Positions 20,750 to 32,853 of a stretch of 64,000 nt of DNA are shown piece by piece. Where the stretch lies: NCBI GenBank assembly GCA_930367215.1, contig OV884058.1, positions 200,712,208-200,776,207 of the forward strand. Reading direction: 5' to 3'. The notes under the pieces are model-generated. The model was not told where the DNA came from and searched no databases. It worked only from the letters and a program-made list of their open reading frames with translations. The position numbers and the translations under genes were made by a program. How positions within the stretch are numbered: position 1 is the first letter of the stretch; every line of letters begins with the position of its first letter. Origin of the DNA: Pollenia angustigena (lineage: Eukaryota; Arthropoda; Insecta; Diptera; Polleniidae).

Positions 20750-22680
20750 CTTTAGTTTGGAGAAGAAAAAACGATATCGGTCAAATGTCCGCCGCACAGT
20801 GGATCATTTCACGAGTTTTTTTTTATTTTTTTTTTATTTTAGTTAACGTGTCTACAATATTTATAAGAACGCTACTCCAAGTGGAGCTTCTTCACGAGAA
20901 GACTGTCAAAAAACCCGTACAATTTTCCGTCAATTTTATTTTAACCAATTTTTATTGTAATCAAGCTTTACCGTGAAAATTAGAGCAAGATTTAAAGAAA
21001 ATTTATTTAATTCCAATCTTATTTATTTATTTATTTAGTTACAGAAATTTTATTTAGTTTTCTACATTAATATTTATCTTATGTTTAAATAATTCTATAA
21101 ATAATATTGTAGGGCTTAATTTTTTGCCAACACATACACACAAGTTAATTTTGAGCAACCGACGCACACTGGGGCCAAAAGCCCTTTTTCGAGGATTAAT
21201 TCATAGCTCCTCAGCTACAATAGTGAGGCAGGCTAAAATTGATGTGCGTAACTCTCAGAACAAACTTAATATTCCAACAAAACTTTGAAGGTATACGAGG
21301 GAGGAGACGGGTACCCCCCATTCAAAAAAATTATTAATAAAATAATAAATTGATCTTTTGTTCACGCACACTCATGCTAAATTCTCTGCAATAAATCACA
21401 TACGTATTATGTAAAAAACTATTTTTCATCAGTTCTGTTTTAAAAACTTCCTAATATAGAAGTATTATTGAAAACTTGAGAGTTGCCCTCGGAAAACCCA
21501 GTGCGTTTCTTTAGTTTTTCTTTTAAATAGGTAATTTTTTTCTTCTATTGTTTTACAATTGCAATTTTTCCAAATATGATACAAGCATTGGCGTGTAAAA
21601 AACACAACACTCGGGCTTGTTCCTGCAAAATTTAAATATATGTACTCGGATTGCATTGAAATATACAAAACAACATTTAAAATATATAAATTTTAATCTT
21701 CTTTATATGAGGGGTATAGTTCCAAAGGCTGCAATCTCCACTTTTTTCACAAACGTAACTAATAATACCATACCTAATAATACAACTTAATAAATGCTTC
21801 CGATTAGTGAATATGACATTACCCGATACACTTTTATCCCTTAAAAAGTATGTTCAAAAATTAAGATTCAATGCAAAAACGGCAATGTCCATTTGATATT
21901 GTCATTTTTGCAGTGATCACAGTTTGTTAAGATCTTTTTCTCTCAACTATTTTCGAAAATACATTTTTTTTTTATTTTGTTTCTGTTTTGCAAAACAAAA
22001 CTAAAAAGAAATTAAAAATATAACAAATTATTTTTTACATGAAACAGTTCGTTTTATTGTTCATTTTATAACTTTGTCATTAGTCGTAATGAAAACTGAA
22101 GGCTCAACCATATTATGCATAGCTGTGCTTAACCTACTGTCAAAAATTACCAAAAAGTCTCTCAAATGTATTAAAAAAACAATAACAAAATCAAAAAACA
22201 TTTGATTCCGTACTGAAGGTGCGATCAGTTTCGCACTTTGCTTAAGCAAATGAGAGTTTCATAAAACTTAACAAAAAGTGTCCGTAAGTTCAATATGGGT
22301 TTATTCATATGATTTACATGTATTCGCACATTTGCCTAATCCAACTTAAGCACATTATGGTTAGGCCTTAAGCCTTTGCTTAAGAATTTTATAACTACTG
22401 ATTTTTTTTAAGTACTTGCCCATGCTAAAAAAGCAGCAATGCCCATTTGATAAAAGCAAACACAGCAATCTCCAATTTTATTATTATAATTGCCAGCAAA
22501 CCGCTATATCGATTTGGTTTAAACTTGCGTCATATCTTTATCATATTCATATTAACTGAATAGCATGATATACAATACATAAATATGAATATACTTTGAG
22601 CTTTAGGTTTTACTATTTATGTATTACGAAAACTATAAATGTGGAGTTTGCAGTCTTTACATCTATACATCTCATAATAT
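20750..22680. other. Non-coding stretch
   Basis: Short open frames are unconvincing. CGCACANTGG motifs near 20788 and 21162 resemble the ends of the element at 18300 but lack partners. Confidence 0.5.
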
Positions 22681-22867
22681 TGCAATTATATATTATATAA
22701 AAATGAAAAATGTTTGTCCGTTTGTATGTTGGCTTATAGACTCCTTAACTACTGAACCGATTTTCCTGAAGTAGTACAGTAGCATCACGTGAGCCCTAAA
22801 AATAAAATAGGCTACTTATTTTTTCGATAGGGACAGGGGAATCGGTACCCCTCATAGGATGCAAATA

Positions 22868-23631
22868 CAGTCGAACTTCCCTATAATGAATCTCCACGGG
22901 GACAGACAATTATTTCACTATATAGAAACTTCATTATAAAGAATTTTTTTTTTTTTTTTTTATTTATTTAAAATAATCAGGTATTTTTGTTTCAACTACA
23001 TTTTTCCATTTTTCTTTATCAATAAAAGCTTCAATTACATTAAGACATTTAAATACATTTGTCGAAACGTTGCTCTCCATCTCCAAAAACTTTCGTAGTA
23101 CATCAAGTGAAGAGGAAACGTGTTCTAATGTAGGTGACGTTTGATCAATATTTGCTAGCAATAATATATGTGAACAAGTGTAAAATAAAGCTGCAAAAAT
23201 AGTTCACTATATGGAGACAAAAACACACGTAAAATGTATTTTTGGTGGCAAAATTTTGTTCATTGTAAAAAAAAAAATTCACTGTATGGAAATTCATTAT
23301 ACGAACTCCGTCAACTGATGTTAAAAGTCAAATCATTAACTTTTTTGGTTTCATTTACGGTACATTTCTTATTTTCTTAATAAATAGTGTTGCTAACAAG
23401 TGTAAAATAAAGCTGCAAAAAATAGTTCACTATATGGAGACAAAAACACACGTAAAATGTATTTTTGGTTCCAAAATTTTGTTCATTGTAAAGAAAAATT
23501 CACTTTATGGAAATTCATTATACGGAGATCAAAATACATTGAAAGTAGAACGAAAAGGTTGTGTTCTTGATTTAAGTTCATAATAAGGAGAACTTCATTG
23601 TATAGAAGTTCACTATAAGGAAGTTCGACTG
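22868..23631. mobile_element. pogo/Tigger-like element, deleted
   Basis: Inverted ends CAGTCGAACTTCCCTATAAT and its mirror ATAAGGAAGTTCGACTG are flanked by TA on both sides (22866-22867, 23632-23633), typical of Tc1/mariner/pogo elements. A direct repeat starting GTGTAAAATAAAGCTGC occurs at about 23178 and 23398. A minus-strand remnant of about 65 codons resembles the C-terminus of Tigger-type transposases. Only 764 bp long, so non-autonomous. Confidence 0.88.
22964..23161 (-). pseudogene. Remnant of pogo/Tigger-type transposase C-terminus
   Basis: Encodes about 65 residues with LEHVSSSLDVLRKFLEME and VIEAFIDKE, a pattern found after the DDE domain in Tigger/jerky transposases. The DNA-binding and catalytic regions are missing. 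Its position between pogo-type ends supports the call; the protein match itself is from memory of the family and is moderate. Confidence 0.55.
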
Positions 23632-24140
23632 TATTAAATATCGCATATCTTAAGAGCCGCTGCACGCATTTTGTTGAACTTTTGGTAGTTGGATCTTCTG
23701 AACCCCAAAATTTAAATAAAATAGCAGCGGGGGAAAAGGTACCCCCATAGGACGCCAATGTTTAATATAGCATATCTTAAGAACTGTTATAGTGAGAATG
23801 TTCAAACTTTGTAGAAGTCACTCTTATGGTATACTTCACTTTTGAAAATAAAACTGAAGCGGGTAGGCGCAGGGGGGAAATACCACCCATAGGATGCTCA
23901 ACTGAAGAACTATTAAAGGGAGAGTCTTCAAACGTGTTTAAAGCTACTATTATGGTAAACTATAAATTTCAATATTAAAATAGGCAGGGTAGACAGAGGA
24001 GGAGCAGTATCCCTCAAAGAACGAAAATTTTAAATACCTAATATCTGAAAACAAATGTCTTCAAGCTTTGTAGGATCCACACTATGGTAAATTACACCTT
24101 TCAAAATAAAAGTAAAGGAGTAGGTGCAGGGGAAGCAATA

Positions 24141-24552
24141 ATATGGTTGTTTGTTCGCTTAAGACTTTTAAGCTACTGCATTTTTCACAGTAATTTTCTG
24201 ATTATCCGACACATAGGCTATTAATATTTTTTAATTTTTTGGTGGGCGTGGCACCTTCATTGACATAAAATATTTCTACAGTCTTGCAGTACTGTAAAAG
24301 TGAAACTATTCCAATTTTTTACAAATAGCTTAGATAATAATACACAACCTCTTTCAAAAAGTATACACTTGAAATGTCTGTATATCTGCAAAACGGTAAC
24401 TGTAAAAGCAATTAAATTAAGTACAAGATGCTTTGTATTTGTTTTGATCTGTTTTAAAAAAATTTTACGGTCATGCGTGACTCATGTGTGACTCACGCGT
24501 AAGAAATCACGACACTTTCACATCTCTAAAAAACACATAAAATATTAACTGA
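24141..24552. other. Non-coding stretch
   Basis: No supported gene or repeat except GGTGGGCGTGGC, a short phrase common in fly non-coding DNA. Confidence 0.5.
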
Positions 24553-24661
24553 CGTATTCATAAAAATTTAAAATGGATTTGAAATGCATTTTAAGAAAAA
24601 TTTGTATGAAAGTTTTGCCTTAAAACACATTTCAAACTTATTATATTTTTTATGAATACGG
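24553..24661. mobile_element. 109-bp palindromic MITE
   Basis: Ends CGTATTCATAAAAATT and its mirror. The arms pair along most of their length (ATTTGAAATGCATTTTAAG against CTTAAAACACATTTCAAA) with a small loop. No ORF; target duplication not evident. Confidence 0.75.
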
Positions 24662-25705
24662 CAATAAGTGTTTTTCGCGGGATTGCGCTTCAAACATACA
24701 AACAAAAATATTGACACACTGGCAAGTTGGCCGTCCCATTTTTTATAAAATAAAACATGGAACAAAAAAAATCAGCAAGCAAAGATTCCAGAGTTGGGTG
24801 ATAATCAATACTTTTGTGGGGAGGGGTGGACAAATTAATTAAGGGTCGTTAATGCAATTTGTGTAAACATATTTTGCCTTAAGATTTGTGTTAAGAAAGC
24901 CAAAATACTTTAGTATAAAACGATGTAAAGCTGTACGGGAAAAAATTTTTTTAGAAAACCTTTTGGAATTATTTTAAATTTTGCACAAAGTATCTAACCT
25001 TGGGTCATAAAAATTGTTTTGGCTCACAATGACAATATCTGGCAGATAAACGATGGATTCGGCCTACAAAATGGTAGAAAAATTTTTTCTATTAAGCAGG
25101 AAATTTTCAAGTAATTTTGACCTTTGTAAAAAAAAATTAAATTCCTTAGAAACACAAGAGCTCCAATAGCTTATAAGCTGAAAAACAATTTGTTTTATAC
25201 GTAAAACCAAATGGAGCTTTAAAATAAGTACACCAATCATTTACTTGCACTAAAGCGACTGTGTCATAAAACAATTGCGGTGACACCAGTTACCAGAATG
25301 TATAAATGTAAAATCATTAAATGTTACATTTTTAAACAACATAGGCCACAAGTTTTTCACGTTGTTTCCTCATTTTTGGTAATGTGATTACTAGACCGGT
25401 CCTTATACTTATATGTATATGACGAAATTAATTTTCACGAATTTATATCGAAGCAAGCGCTAAACATATTTCATGTATTTATTATTAGAAATAAAGCAAA
25501 AAAATTTTTTTTAATATTTTATTAAAAATTATTTGAAAAATTAACATTAAAATAAAATATTTCTTTGAATTACATACATATTAATATAAATTTTGCGTTA
25601 TAGTGAAGTCTTTTTAAAAGTGGGATAATTCATATTATATTCTTTGACCACTTGAAAAAGGAACTGTTTCTCTTCTGCATTGTGTGTTAATTTATTATTA
25701 TAATC

Positions 25706-26951
25706 CAGTGTTGCCAAAACTTGGTGACCAAAAATGGCTAAATTTACGGAAAAAAATGGCTAAAAAATGGCTAAAAATGGGCTAAAAAATGGCTAAAAGC
25801 TTTTTTTTTAATAAAATCACATAAAAATTCAATAACAAAAAATAATTAAACTATTTAAAGTTGTTTATGATGAAATTGTGAGTTAAGATTAATTTGTTTA
25901 ATAAGAATAAACGTAAATTAATATTAAAATAAATTAATATTAAAGAATTAAATCATCGAAAAATTCGATGTCGTTATTGTTCATCTCATAGGAATCACTC
26001 ATTAGTTTCAAATAATCATAAGTCTTAAATAATTTGAAGGTAAATCATTATTACGACAACATTTACCCAACCTTTTGAGTCCAGATCTACAATCAAAAAC
26101 AAGTTAGAAAGTATAGTCGGTTAATCCAGACTTTATGATGCCCTACAATTTGTACCAAATTTTATCAAATAATCTCTAAATTGCGACCTGTACTTTGCGC
26201 ACAAGGTTGACATGGACAGCCAGCCAGCCGGACAAACATCGTTAATTCGACTCAGAAAGAGATTCCAAGCCAATCGGTTTACGTAAAGGTGGGCTAACGA
26301 CCAATATTTTAGGATGTTACAGACATCAGCACAAACGCATAGTACGATCTCCACTGTTGTGGTGGTGGTATAAATATTATATTGTTATGGTAAAAATATT
26401 TACCTAATTGATAAAATCGAATTAACGGTTGCTTAATGTAACCTATTTCTCAAATTACTTTTATCGATGTTTACTTGGCTAAGCACCCTCTCTACTTCAG
26501 CATTACACCATGGAAGTGAGAGAAACCTTACAGTCAATTCTGAAATTTCTTAAACAATTGTTACCGCCTTCATCCCTTTATTGAAATACTTGCAACCAGA
26601 AAGAAAAAGCGATGTTTGTGTGAATCCATTTTATAAATTTAATAGTGGAATACTGTTCCTTTATTTTGAAAGATGTTTCAGCGTCATAGTTTATAGCGAT
26701 TTTCAACATTTTTAAAAGTTGTGTTTTAAATTTAAGGAGTTTTAATTGTTCAAAATGTTTATTTTACTTTTATAATTTTTATAATAAAATAAAAATTATT
26801 CTTTTAAAAGAAAAACGGCAAAAAAATTTTATGGCTAAACAATTCGAAAAATGGCTAAAAAAATGGCTAATGGCTAAATTCATTTTTTAATGGCTAAACA
26901 CGGTGAAAAATGGCTAAATCTAGCCACTAAATGGCTAAATTGGCAACACTG
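25706..26951. mobile_element. hAT-type element nested inside H1
   Basis: Ends CAGTGTTGCCAA and TTGGCAACACTG are flanked by a perfect 8-bp duplication, TTATAATC (25698-25705, 26952-26959). Subterminal regions are packed with AAAAATGGCTAA repeats, about six on the left and nine on the right, probably transposase-binding sites. The internal part has no supported ORF. It must be younger than H1. Confidence 0.92.
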
Positions 26952-27123
26952 TTATAATCTGTAATGAATTTCGCACCTCTTTCAGCAGCAACGTTTACTA
27001 CAGATTAGTTTTGACAAATTTGAGATGCTTGAGCGTAGTAAAATCTTTCATTCCAATCCGATGGATCGACTTGCAAATATTCTTTTGAATTTTCTAAGCG
27101 ATCAAAGAACGCGTGTGTGTTTT

Positions 27124-27339
27124 TTAATTTACAAAATCGCTTAAATCTTTTTGTGAATATGTTTGAAGGATATTTATTAGATTAGCTATAATCCGCTTGC
27201 ATTTTTCTTTATTTTCTTGAACATTAATTGCTTTAACCATTTTTCTCTTAATATCAACACAAACATTACGATCGAAGAATGAAAGACCAACTGCTCCTTC
27301 GGACAAATACCATAAGTGATTGCTTACATTTTGTAACAA
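27124..27339 (-). pseudogene. Coding remnant inside hAT-like element H1
   Basis: About 71 codons, including HLWYLSEGAVGLSFFD and VDIKRKMVKAI. The composition is protein-like rather than AT-noise, and phrases of the type 'HLWYL.E....L.FFD' occur in transposon-encoded proteins. A second open stretch (27476-27733) lies just upstream on the same strand and may be part of the same decayed ORF. No catalytic motif was identified. Confidence 0.45.
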
Positions 27340-28684
27340 AGCAAAAGCTATATCTTGTTCAGGATAAGCAATTATATTTTTTATTAAATTTAGTTCTTGA
27401 TTTGGTGCTTCAATTGCTTTGGTGCCTCCAAACCAGACTTTTACATAAATATGAACTATGAAAAGACAGACACTGTCAACACTGCGGAACAGAAGTGCTA
27501 AACCAATGTTTTCGAAATAAGCATTGCTTGATATGGAACAGACTCAAAGTATAAACTTGCAATTCCATGCTTTCTTCTCCTTGATTTTTGATAGTAAAGT
27601 ACAATTTCCCTAAAAGCAAACATAACTCATATAAATATTTGTTATTTTTTACGGTGGTTTCTTTCAAAACAAAAATTTTACTTTTTTTAAAAAAAAAAGC
27701 AATTTGGTGTTTTGCTCTCTTAAAGAGTAGCATGTTTTATTCAAAAAAATTCGCCCTTAATAATGGCAAAAGGTATTAAACTTTTCGCCTTCTCTTGAAT
27801 CGACAGTGTTGAGAGTGCCCTAACAGGAATGAAAACAAGTGGTAAAAATTGCTAAATTAGCGGAAATTCCCATATATTTGGTAACAGCGGTATGATAGCA
27901 AAGTCTTATATTTATTAAAAATCGTAAAAGCTTTAAAAAATCTGACACTTACAGGAAAAAATCGCTTTAATCGAGCAAATGGTTATAATTTGCGAACGAT
28001 TGCAAAATTTAAAACAAACACTAAAATTTTTTGACATCACTAAATCGGAAAATTACATAAAAAATATTAAAAAATTAGCTATGTATAATGATAAAGAATA
28101 CACATTTTGTCAGGTGTTTAAAATAGGACAGAGCATTCCATAAAAAAATTCAGTTTTTTGAGCTCTTCCTACCTGAAATAGTATTTGTTTGTTTGCTTAT
28201 AAAAAAAATTGATCTTATTATGTTCAGTAAAATGGGAAATACTGCTAATAAAAAACTTGACCCTTTTTTTATTGAAATACCCTTTTTTGACCCCTTTTTC
28301 TGGAAAATACCCCTTTTGTGACCCTTTTCGAAAATTTCCAACGGTAAACCCTGACTGACACCTTTGAATACTTTCAAGATGGATAAAATTGTATTGCAGT
28401 TGTATTAGTGTACAGTTGGAAAAAATAATTTAGGCATCCACGAAACATGTGGGATCGTCGCTGTTTCATTAACGACTAACTGAAAGACCATAAGAATTAC
28501 GGGACTCAATAATTGCAAATCAATCCAAGTGAAAATAAAGAGTGCTTGGAGGCAGAACTAAAAATTGCCCTATCGTGCTCAAATTTTTTGTGTGGTTTTT
28601 TGAGACCAAATAAAATGTTTTTAGTGCTTGCCGTGATACAAATTCAAAAAAAAAAAAATATATAAGGACCGGTCTAGTGATTAC

Positions 28685-29500
28685 GGCGCTTGCGAATGGG
28701 TTGGATTTTTTTTGTTATTTTAGTAACCCTGGAGGTGACTTTTCATTTTAGTACATTAAGGGTACTTTTCATCGAATCGACGAACTATTTTAATAAAATT
28801 CTAGGGGAACGATTTTAAAAGTAAAAAATTTAAAAATATGGCATGAAAAAGTATAATAAATGGCACGAAAAATGGAACAAAATAGAAAAAGGGGCAAAAA
28901 TAAACATGTTGTTATTCAGAAACAGTTATTTTATTAAGTTGTGAGGGAAATCTGAATAATTTTACAAACATAAACTTTTTTCATATTTTTGCATCTACAT
29001 AGAGAGATTAAGTTCTCGTCTCAAATAATTTACATACATTATGACAAGTGGATCACTTTTTTCTTAAATGACGTTATTTTCTTGAGAGTATCAAGAACAT
29101 CGCTTTTTTATTTATTGATGAAACAGAACTGGGGCTGAACGATGTTTTTCATACAGTTTGACATAAAATTATGCCAGAGAATGCGGTCGAGAAATAAAAT
29201 CAATTTTATTTTGAGGACGTTTTTTCTAATGCTCTCACATAAATACAATTATTCTCTTAACAATGCTACCATACTTTCATTCAATTTCATACATTTTGTA
29301 AACAAAGAAAAATATGAACAAAAGAAAACGAAAGAAATGAGAGCGAATTTGAAGTTACTGCCGACGTTATAATTATGGGCTTAACAATTTTTGCCTGAAG
29401 TTGAAGACTCAGTTCTGTTTCATCATTTAATTTTACACCATTAAACACTTCACAAATAGCATTTCTTTTGAGATAAAAAGTGTCTGTACGTGACGCCAAG
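28685..29500. other. Non-coding stretch
   Basis: No supported gene or repeat. Confidence 0.5.
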
Positions 29501-29539
29501 AATTAACATATCTCAAATCTTGTAATCTTTGCCCCAATG

Positions 29540-30188
29540 AATCAAAGAGAATATGTGAGCTTCGTAAGCGAAAAAGACACAGTCTTTCAGAAATGGAGTT
29601 AAAAACTTTGTGAGTTAAGGAAAGGGATACAAAAAGATTGCAAAGGGCCAAAATAAGGAATCAAGGTCAAAGTATTGACGAACCTTCTGTAAGTATAAAA
29701 TCACCTTACAAGTCCAAACAAACTTTATCGAAAGCGGTTCAAAAGGCTCTTAAAGCCCGTCCTCAATCGCCAAGCAAAAAAAGAGCGGTAGTAGCCGAAT
29801 TAGCGCTTAAAATGAATATTGATCTAGCCGAAAGTTCAAGCTTGGACATATCTAATGTCAAATTGTATTACGAGGATGTGAAAACCTTTTATTACCATCC
29901 AGATATAGTATACACCTGTCCAGGTGCAAATGATTTTGTTGTTGTGAGGAATGGCGTCATAAGCATTACTTAACCATGTATTTACGGGAAGCCTTACGCA
30001 TTTTTAAGGAATTTAATCCTCATATAGAGATAGGATTTTTAAAATTTTGTAGTCTGAGACTTAAATATGTGCTGCTTATAAAAGACCATTCTTCAGATCA
30101 GCGCAAATGTATCACCCATGAAAATTTTATGTACAAAGTGAAAGGCTTAAAACAAAACTACTTGATTTTTGTATATTTTAATAAATAA
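29540..30188 (+). pseudogene. Repeat-encoded protein of unknown class, broken
   Basis: A basic segment ERICELRKRKRHSLSEMELK is cut by TGA at about 29606. The frame then reads KERDTKRLQRAKIR and continues to 29973 with LSKAVQKALKARPQSPSKKR and VVAELALKMN, and with YYHPDIVYTCPGANDFVVV near the end. After a frameshift, 29976-30188 continues YLREALRIFKEF, IGFLKFCSLRLKYVLL and a CITHENF segment. The string DIVYTCPGANDF...YLREA...F.KF.SLR resembles a family of repetitive, probably transposon-derived arthropod proteins that I know only as uncharacterised. One stop and one frameshift make it non-functional. No terminal repeats were assigned. Confidence 0.55.
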
Positions 30189-30959
30189 TTTCAGCTGTGT
30201 CGATTACGTGACGCCATTTGTCTGCACGTTTCTTATAAATATCTTTTTCTATGTGTAATCGATTCGCTAAAATTTGGATTTAACCTTTACAATTTTAAAT
30301 GTTGGTTGACTCAAGCTGTCGCACACATGACGAAGTTGGTTCACTTTGTTCTTTAATATTTTATGAATTATTGAAATCAAATTCTATGTAGGATTGAAGA
30401 CTAGCGTGCAGTTTAATTATTGAAGAAAAAAAAAAAGAAATCCGATTTACCAATTAGAAGTTGTATGTAAAATAAGTGCTAAAAAATAGTTGAATTTGTC
30501 TGTACGTGACGGTGGAATGCCCCAATAGCATGTTTCTTAAAATGCTCAAAAATAAATAATCTACTGCTACCGCATAAAACAGTTTAACCCTACGGTCAAT
30601 AACCGGGTACCCGCGTAGCTTTTTCAACTTAAAAATGCTCGCAATTCTTTCACAACAAAGATGTGGCGATGAAACTCCAAATCGTCGCTATTTAGGACTT
30701 AAAAACAGATCTTTGTTTAAAACCGTTTAATATTCGACAGTCAAGTTTAATTTGTTTTTCTTTACAAATTACAAATTTTGAATTTGATTGAAAAAACATA
30801 TAAATTTGTTTACAAGGTTTCGTCTAAATGTGATAAATTCCCATTTCATACTATTGATAAACTGAAATTTATTCTTTGTTATTTATTTGTTTTTTCAACA
30901 ACTTTTTTATTGTTCAAATGTTTTATTTGGGGTTATCGGCTTGCGTTGACAGCATTTAG

Positions 30960-31560
30960 TAGCAGATCGTGAAGAAAAGTGGCGAGTGATTGGAATGTTC
31001 CCCTAAATCAAGGGTGGTAAAAAAATTATCTATTGTGATGGTGCGCCAACAACCATGGAAAGGATCTGTTAGATCTTTAACCACTCTTATTCATTGTCGT
31101 ATCTCAGGACCCAGTGGTGATTTCCCGGTATATAGTTTGTCATTGAGCGGATAGGAGTTTTTTGTATCAGAAATCCAAAAACTCTAATTCCCAATTTGGA
31201 TGGATTCGTATTCGCATTAACTGGATGTTAACATCTTCCAATCGTATAAAACGTCGCAGTGACCAAAATCTGTTAATGGCCATTGTTACTCGACACAGAG
31301 GATAAGATGTAATGGCACATAAGTTTTTTGTATAATCATTACAATTAAAATGTCAGTAAAGGCATGCATTTCATTTACAGTTGAATATTTCCAATTAAGT
31401 CGTGGTTTTGTTGGGTTAGTTCCAATATAGACTGCATATGTGGCATCTGCTTTTTGAGCTTTTGAAAGCAGTTCCGTTGATCGTGCAGGCCCACAACGTT
31501 GCCGCAGAATATTAAGACTTCTAGTTTGATGGGATAACAAATTGTGCTTTCGCCACACGG
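30960..31560 (-). pseudogene. piggyBac transposase remnant
   Basis: Minus-strand pieces in family order: EMHAFTDILIVMII (about 31360-31310), MAINRFWSLRRFIRLEDVN (about 31280-31220, different frame), NPSKLGIRVFGF (about 31205-31170), LNDKLYTGKSPLGPEIRQ followed by a stop (about 31145-31095), and KDLTDPFHGC...ITIDNFFTT (about 31080-31010). These match the piggyBac pattern of the RF..L..LHF.D segment, the KP.K.GIK strand, YTGK and DNFFTS. At least one stop and two frame changes are present. The position inside TTAA-flanked ends confirms the family. Confidence 0.82.
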
Positions 31561-31773
31561 CAAAATATTTACTTCAGCATCACTTTCATCTGAAGACTCA
31601 TCGTAAACATCAGTGTTAGACAGACATTTCCAGTATATGATCCCTGAGGGAAATTTGTGTCAATTGGTCTAACAGACTGGTCCTGGGAGTTGTGAAAATA
31701 GAACAGGTACAGACAGGTACGTGACCAGTGAAAGGATAACCAATCATGTAACTGGCTTATGAAGAACAAAAAG

Positions 31774-32527
31774 CTAGAGGGAAGCAAACTGACACCAAAG
31801 TAGTCTCGTGATATGTCTTTGGTGGTAGAGACCGGTTCTAGTTCTCACACTTTCTATGAATAAGACCTATCATTTTTACATTGGGTTGTCATTGGAGGGG
31901 GTCAATTGACACCATTCGACCAGTCACACATCTATTCTAAATGGACGTGTTTAGTGACAGTTACTATAATGTAGTATTATTTCAATACAATGCAGTATCT
32001 TTTCAGTAAATTTAAGAACCAAATTTTAGAAACTCCCAAAAAATGAGTCATTCCACCGGTGAAGACTGTGCTGTAATTCATTACTTTTTCTAGCTTTTTG
32101 TTCTTCATAAACCAGTTACATGATTGGTTCTCCTTTCACTGGTCACGTACCTGTACCTGTTCTATTTTCACAACTCCCAGGACCAGTCTGTTAGACCAAT
32201 TGACTCAAATTTCCCGCAGGGGAATTACAGTACAGTCTTCACCGGTGGAATGACTCATTTTTTGGGACTTTCTAAAATTTGGTTCTTAAATTTACTGAAA
32301 AGATACTGCATTGTATTGAAATAATACTACATTATAGTAACTGTCACTAAACACGTCCATTTAGAATAGATGTGTGACTGGTCGAATGGTGTCAATTGAC
32401 CCCCTCCAATGACAACCCAATGTAAAAGTGATAGGTCTTATTCATAGAAAGTGTGAGAACTAGAACCGGTCTCTACCACCAAAGACCTATCACGGGACTA
32501 CTTTGGTGTCAGTTCGCTTCCCTCTAG
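31774..32527. repeat. Large inverted repeat (306-bp arms) with a 142-bp loop
   Basis: Arms 31774-32079 and 32222-32527 are near-identical in inverse orientation, starting CTAGAGGGAAGC. The loop 32080-32221 is itself an inverted copy of about 135 bases directly left of the structure (31640-31773; for example AACTCCCAGGACCAGTCTG). The layout is therefore A-B-A'-B'. It may be a foldback transposon or a rearranged tandem repeat. Confidence 0.9.
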
Positions 32528-32853
32528 GGATGTTTCAAACAACTGTTTATCATACACGATATCGTCAACAATAGATCAGTTATATTTAGCTTTTTTCATT
32601 TGATAAATGTTTGTATTGGCTTTATGATAGAAACTTCACTTTACGCGACATTCTTACCTAATTTAAAATTAAAGTTCTACAAGCGCTATAAAATGTTCTG
32701 CTGAAACTCTCTCAATTTTTTTACCTACAAGGGTAGTAGAGATACTTCCATAAACCGACCTACATGCATTTGTAAGAGCAACAAGCCAATGCTTAAAGTA
32801 TTTAAAATCTACAAACATTTTAAAAAAGCACCGTAATCATAGAAGAACAAAAA

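Larger units (their letters stand above)
22690..24140 (+). repeat. Diverged tandem repeat of ~120-bp units, interrupted by the pogo-like element
   Basis: Units share blocks such as CATATCTTAAGAACT, AAAATAAA, GGTACCCC and CATAGGATGC. Copies are seen before (22690-22867) and after (23632-24140) the insertion. The first unit contains CTACTGAACCGATTTTCC, a phrase common in insect dispersed repeats. Family unassigned. Confidence 0.75.
25392..28676. mobile_element. hAT-like element H1 with TAGACCGGTCCTTATA ends
   Basis: Perfect 16-bp inverted ends TAGACCGGTCCTTATA are flanked by a perfect 8-bp duplication, GTGATTAC (25384-25391 and 28677-28684). The length of the duplication and TAG ends fit hAT. 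Length is 3285 bp, of which 1246 bp is a later insertion (25706-26951). Coding remnants lie on the minus strand around 27124-27733. No intact transposase. Confidence 0.9.
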
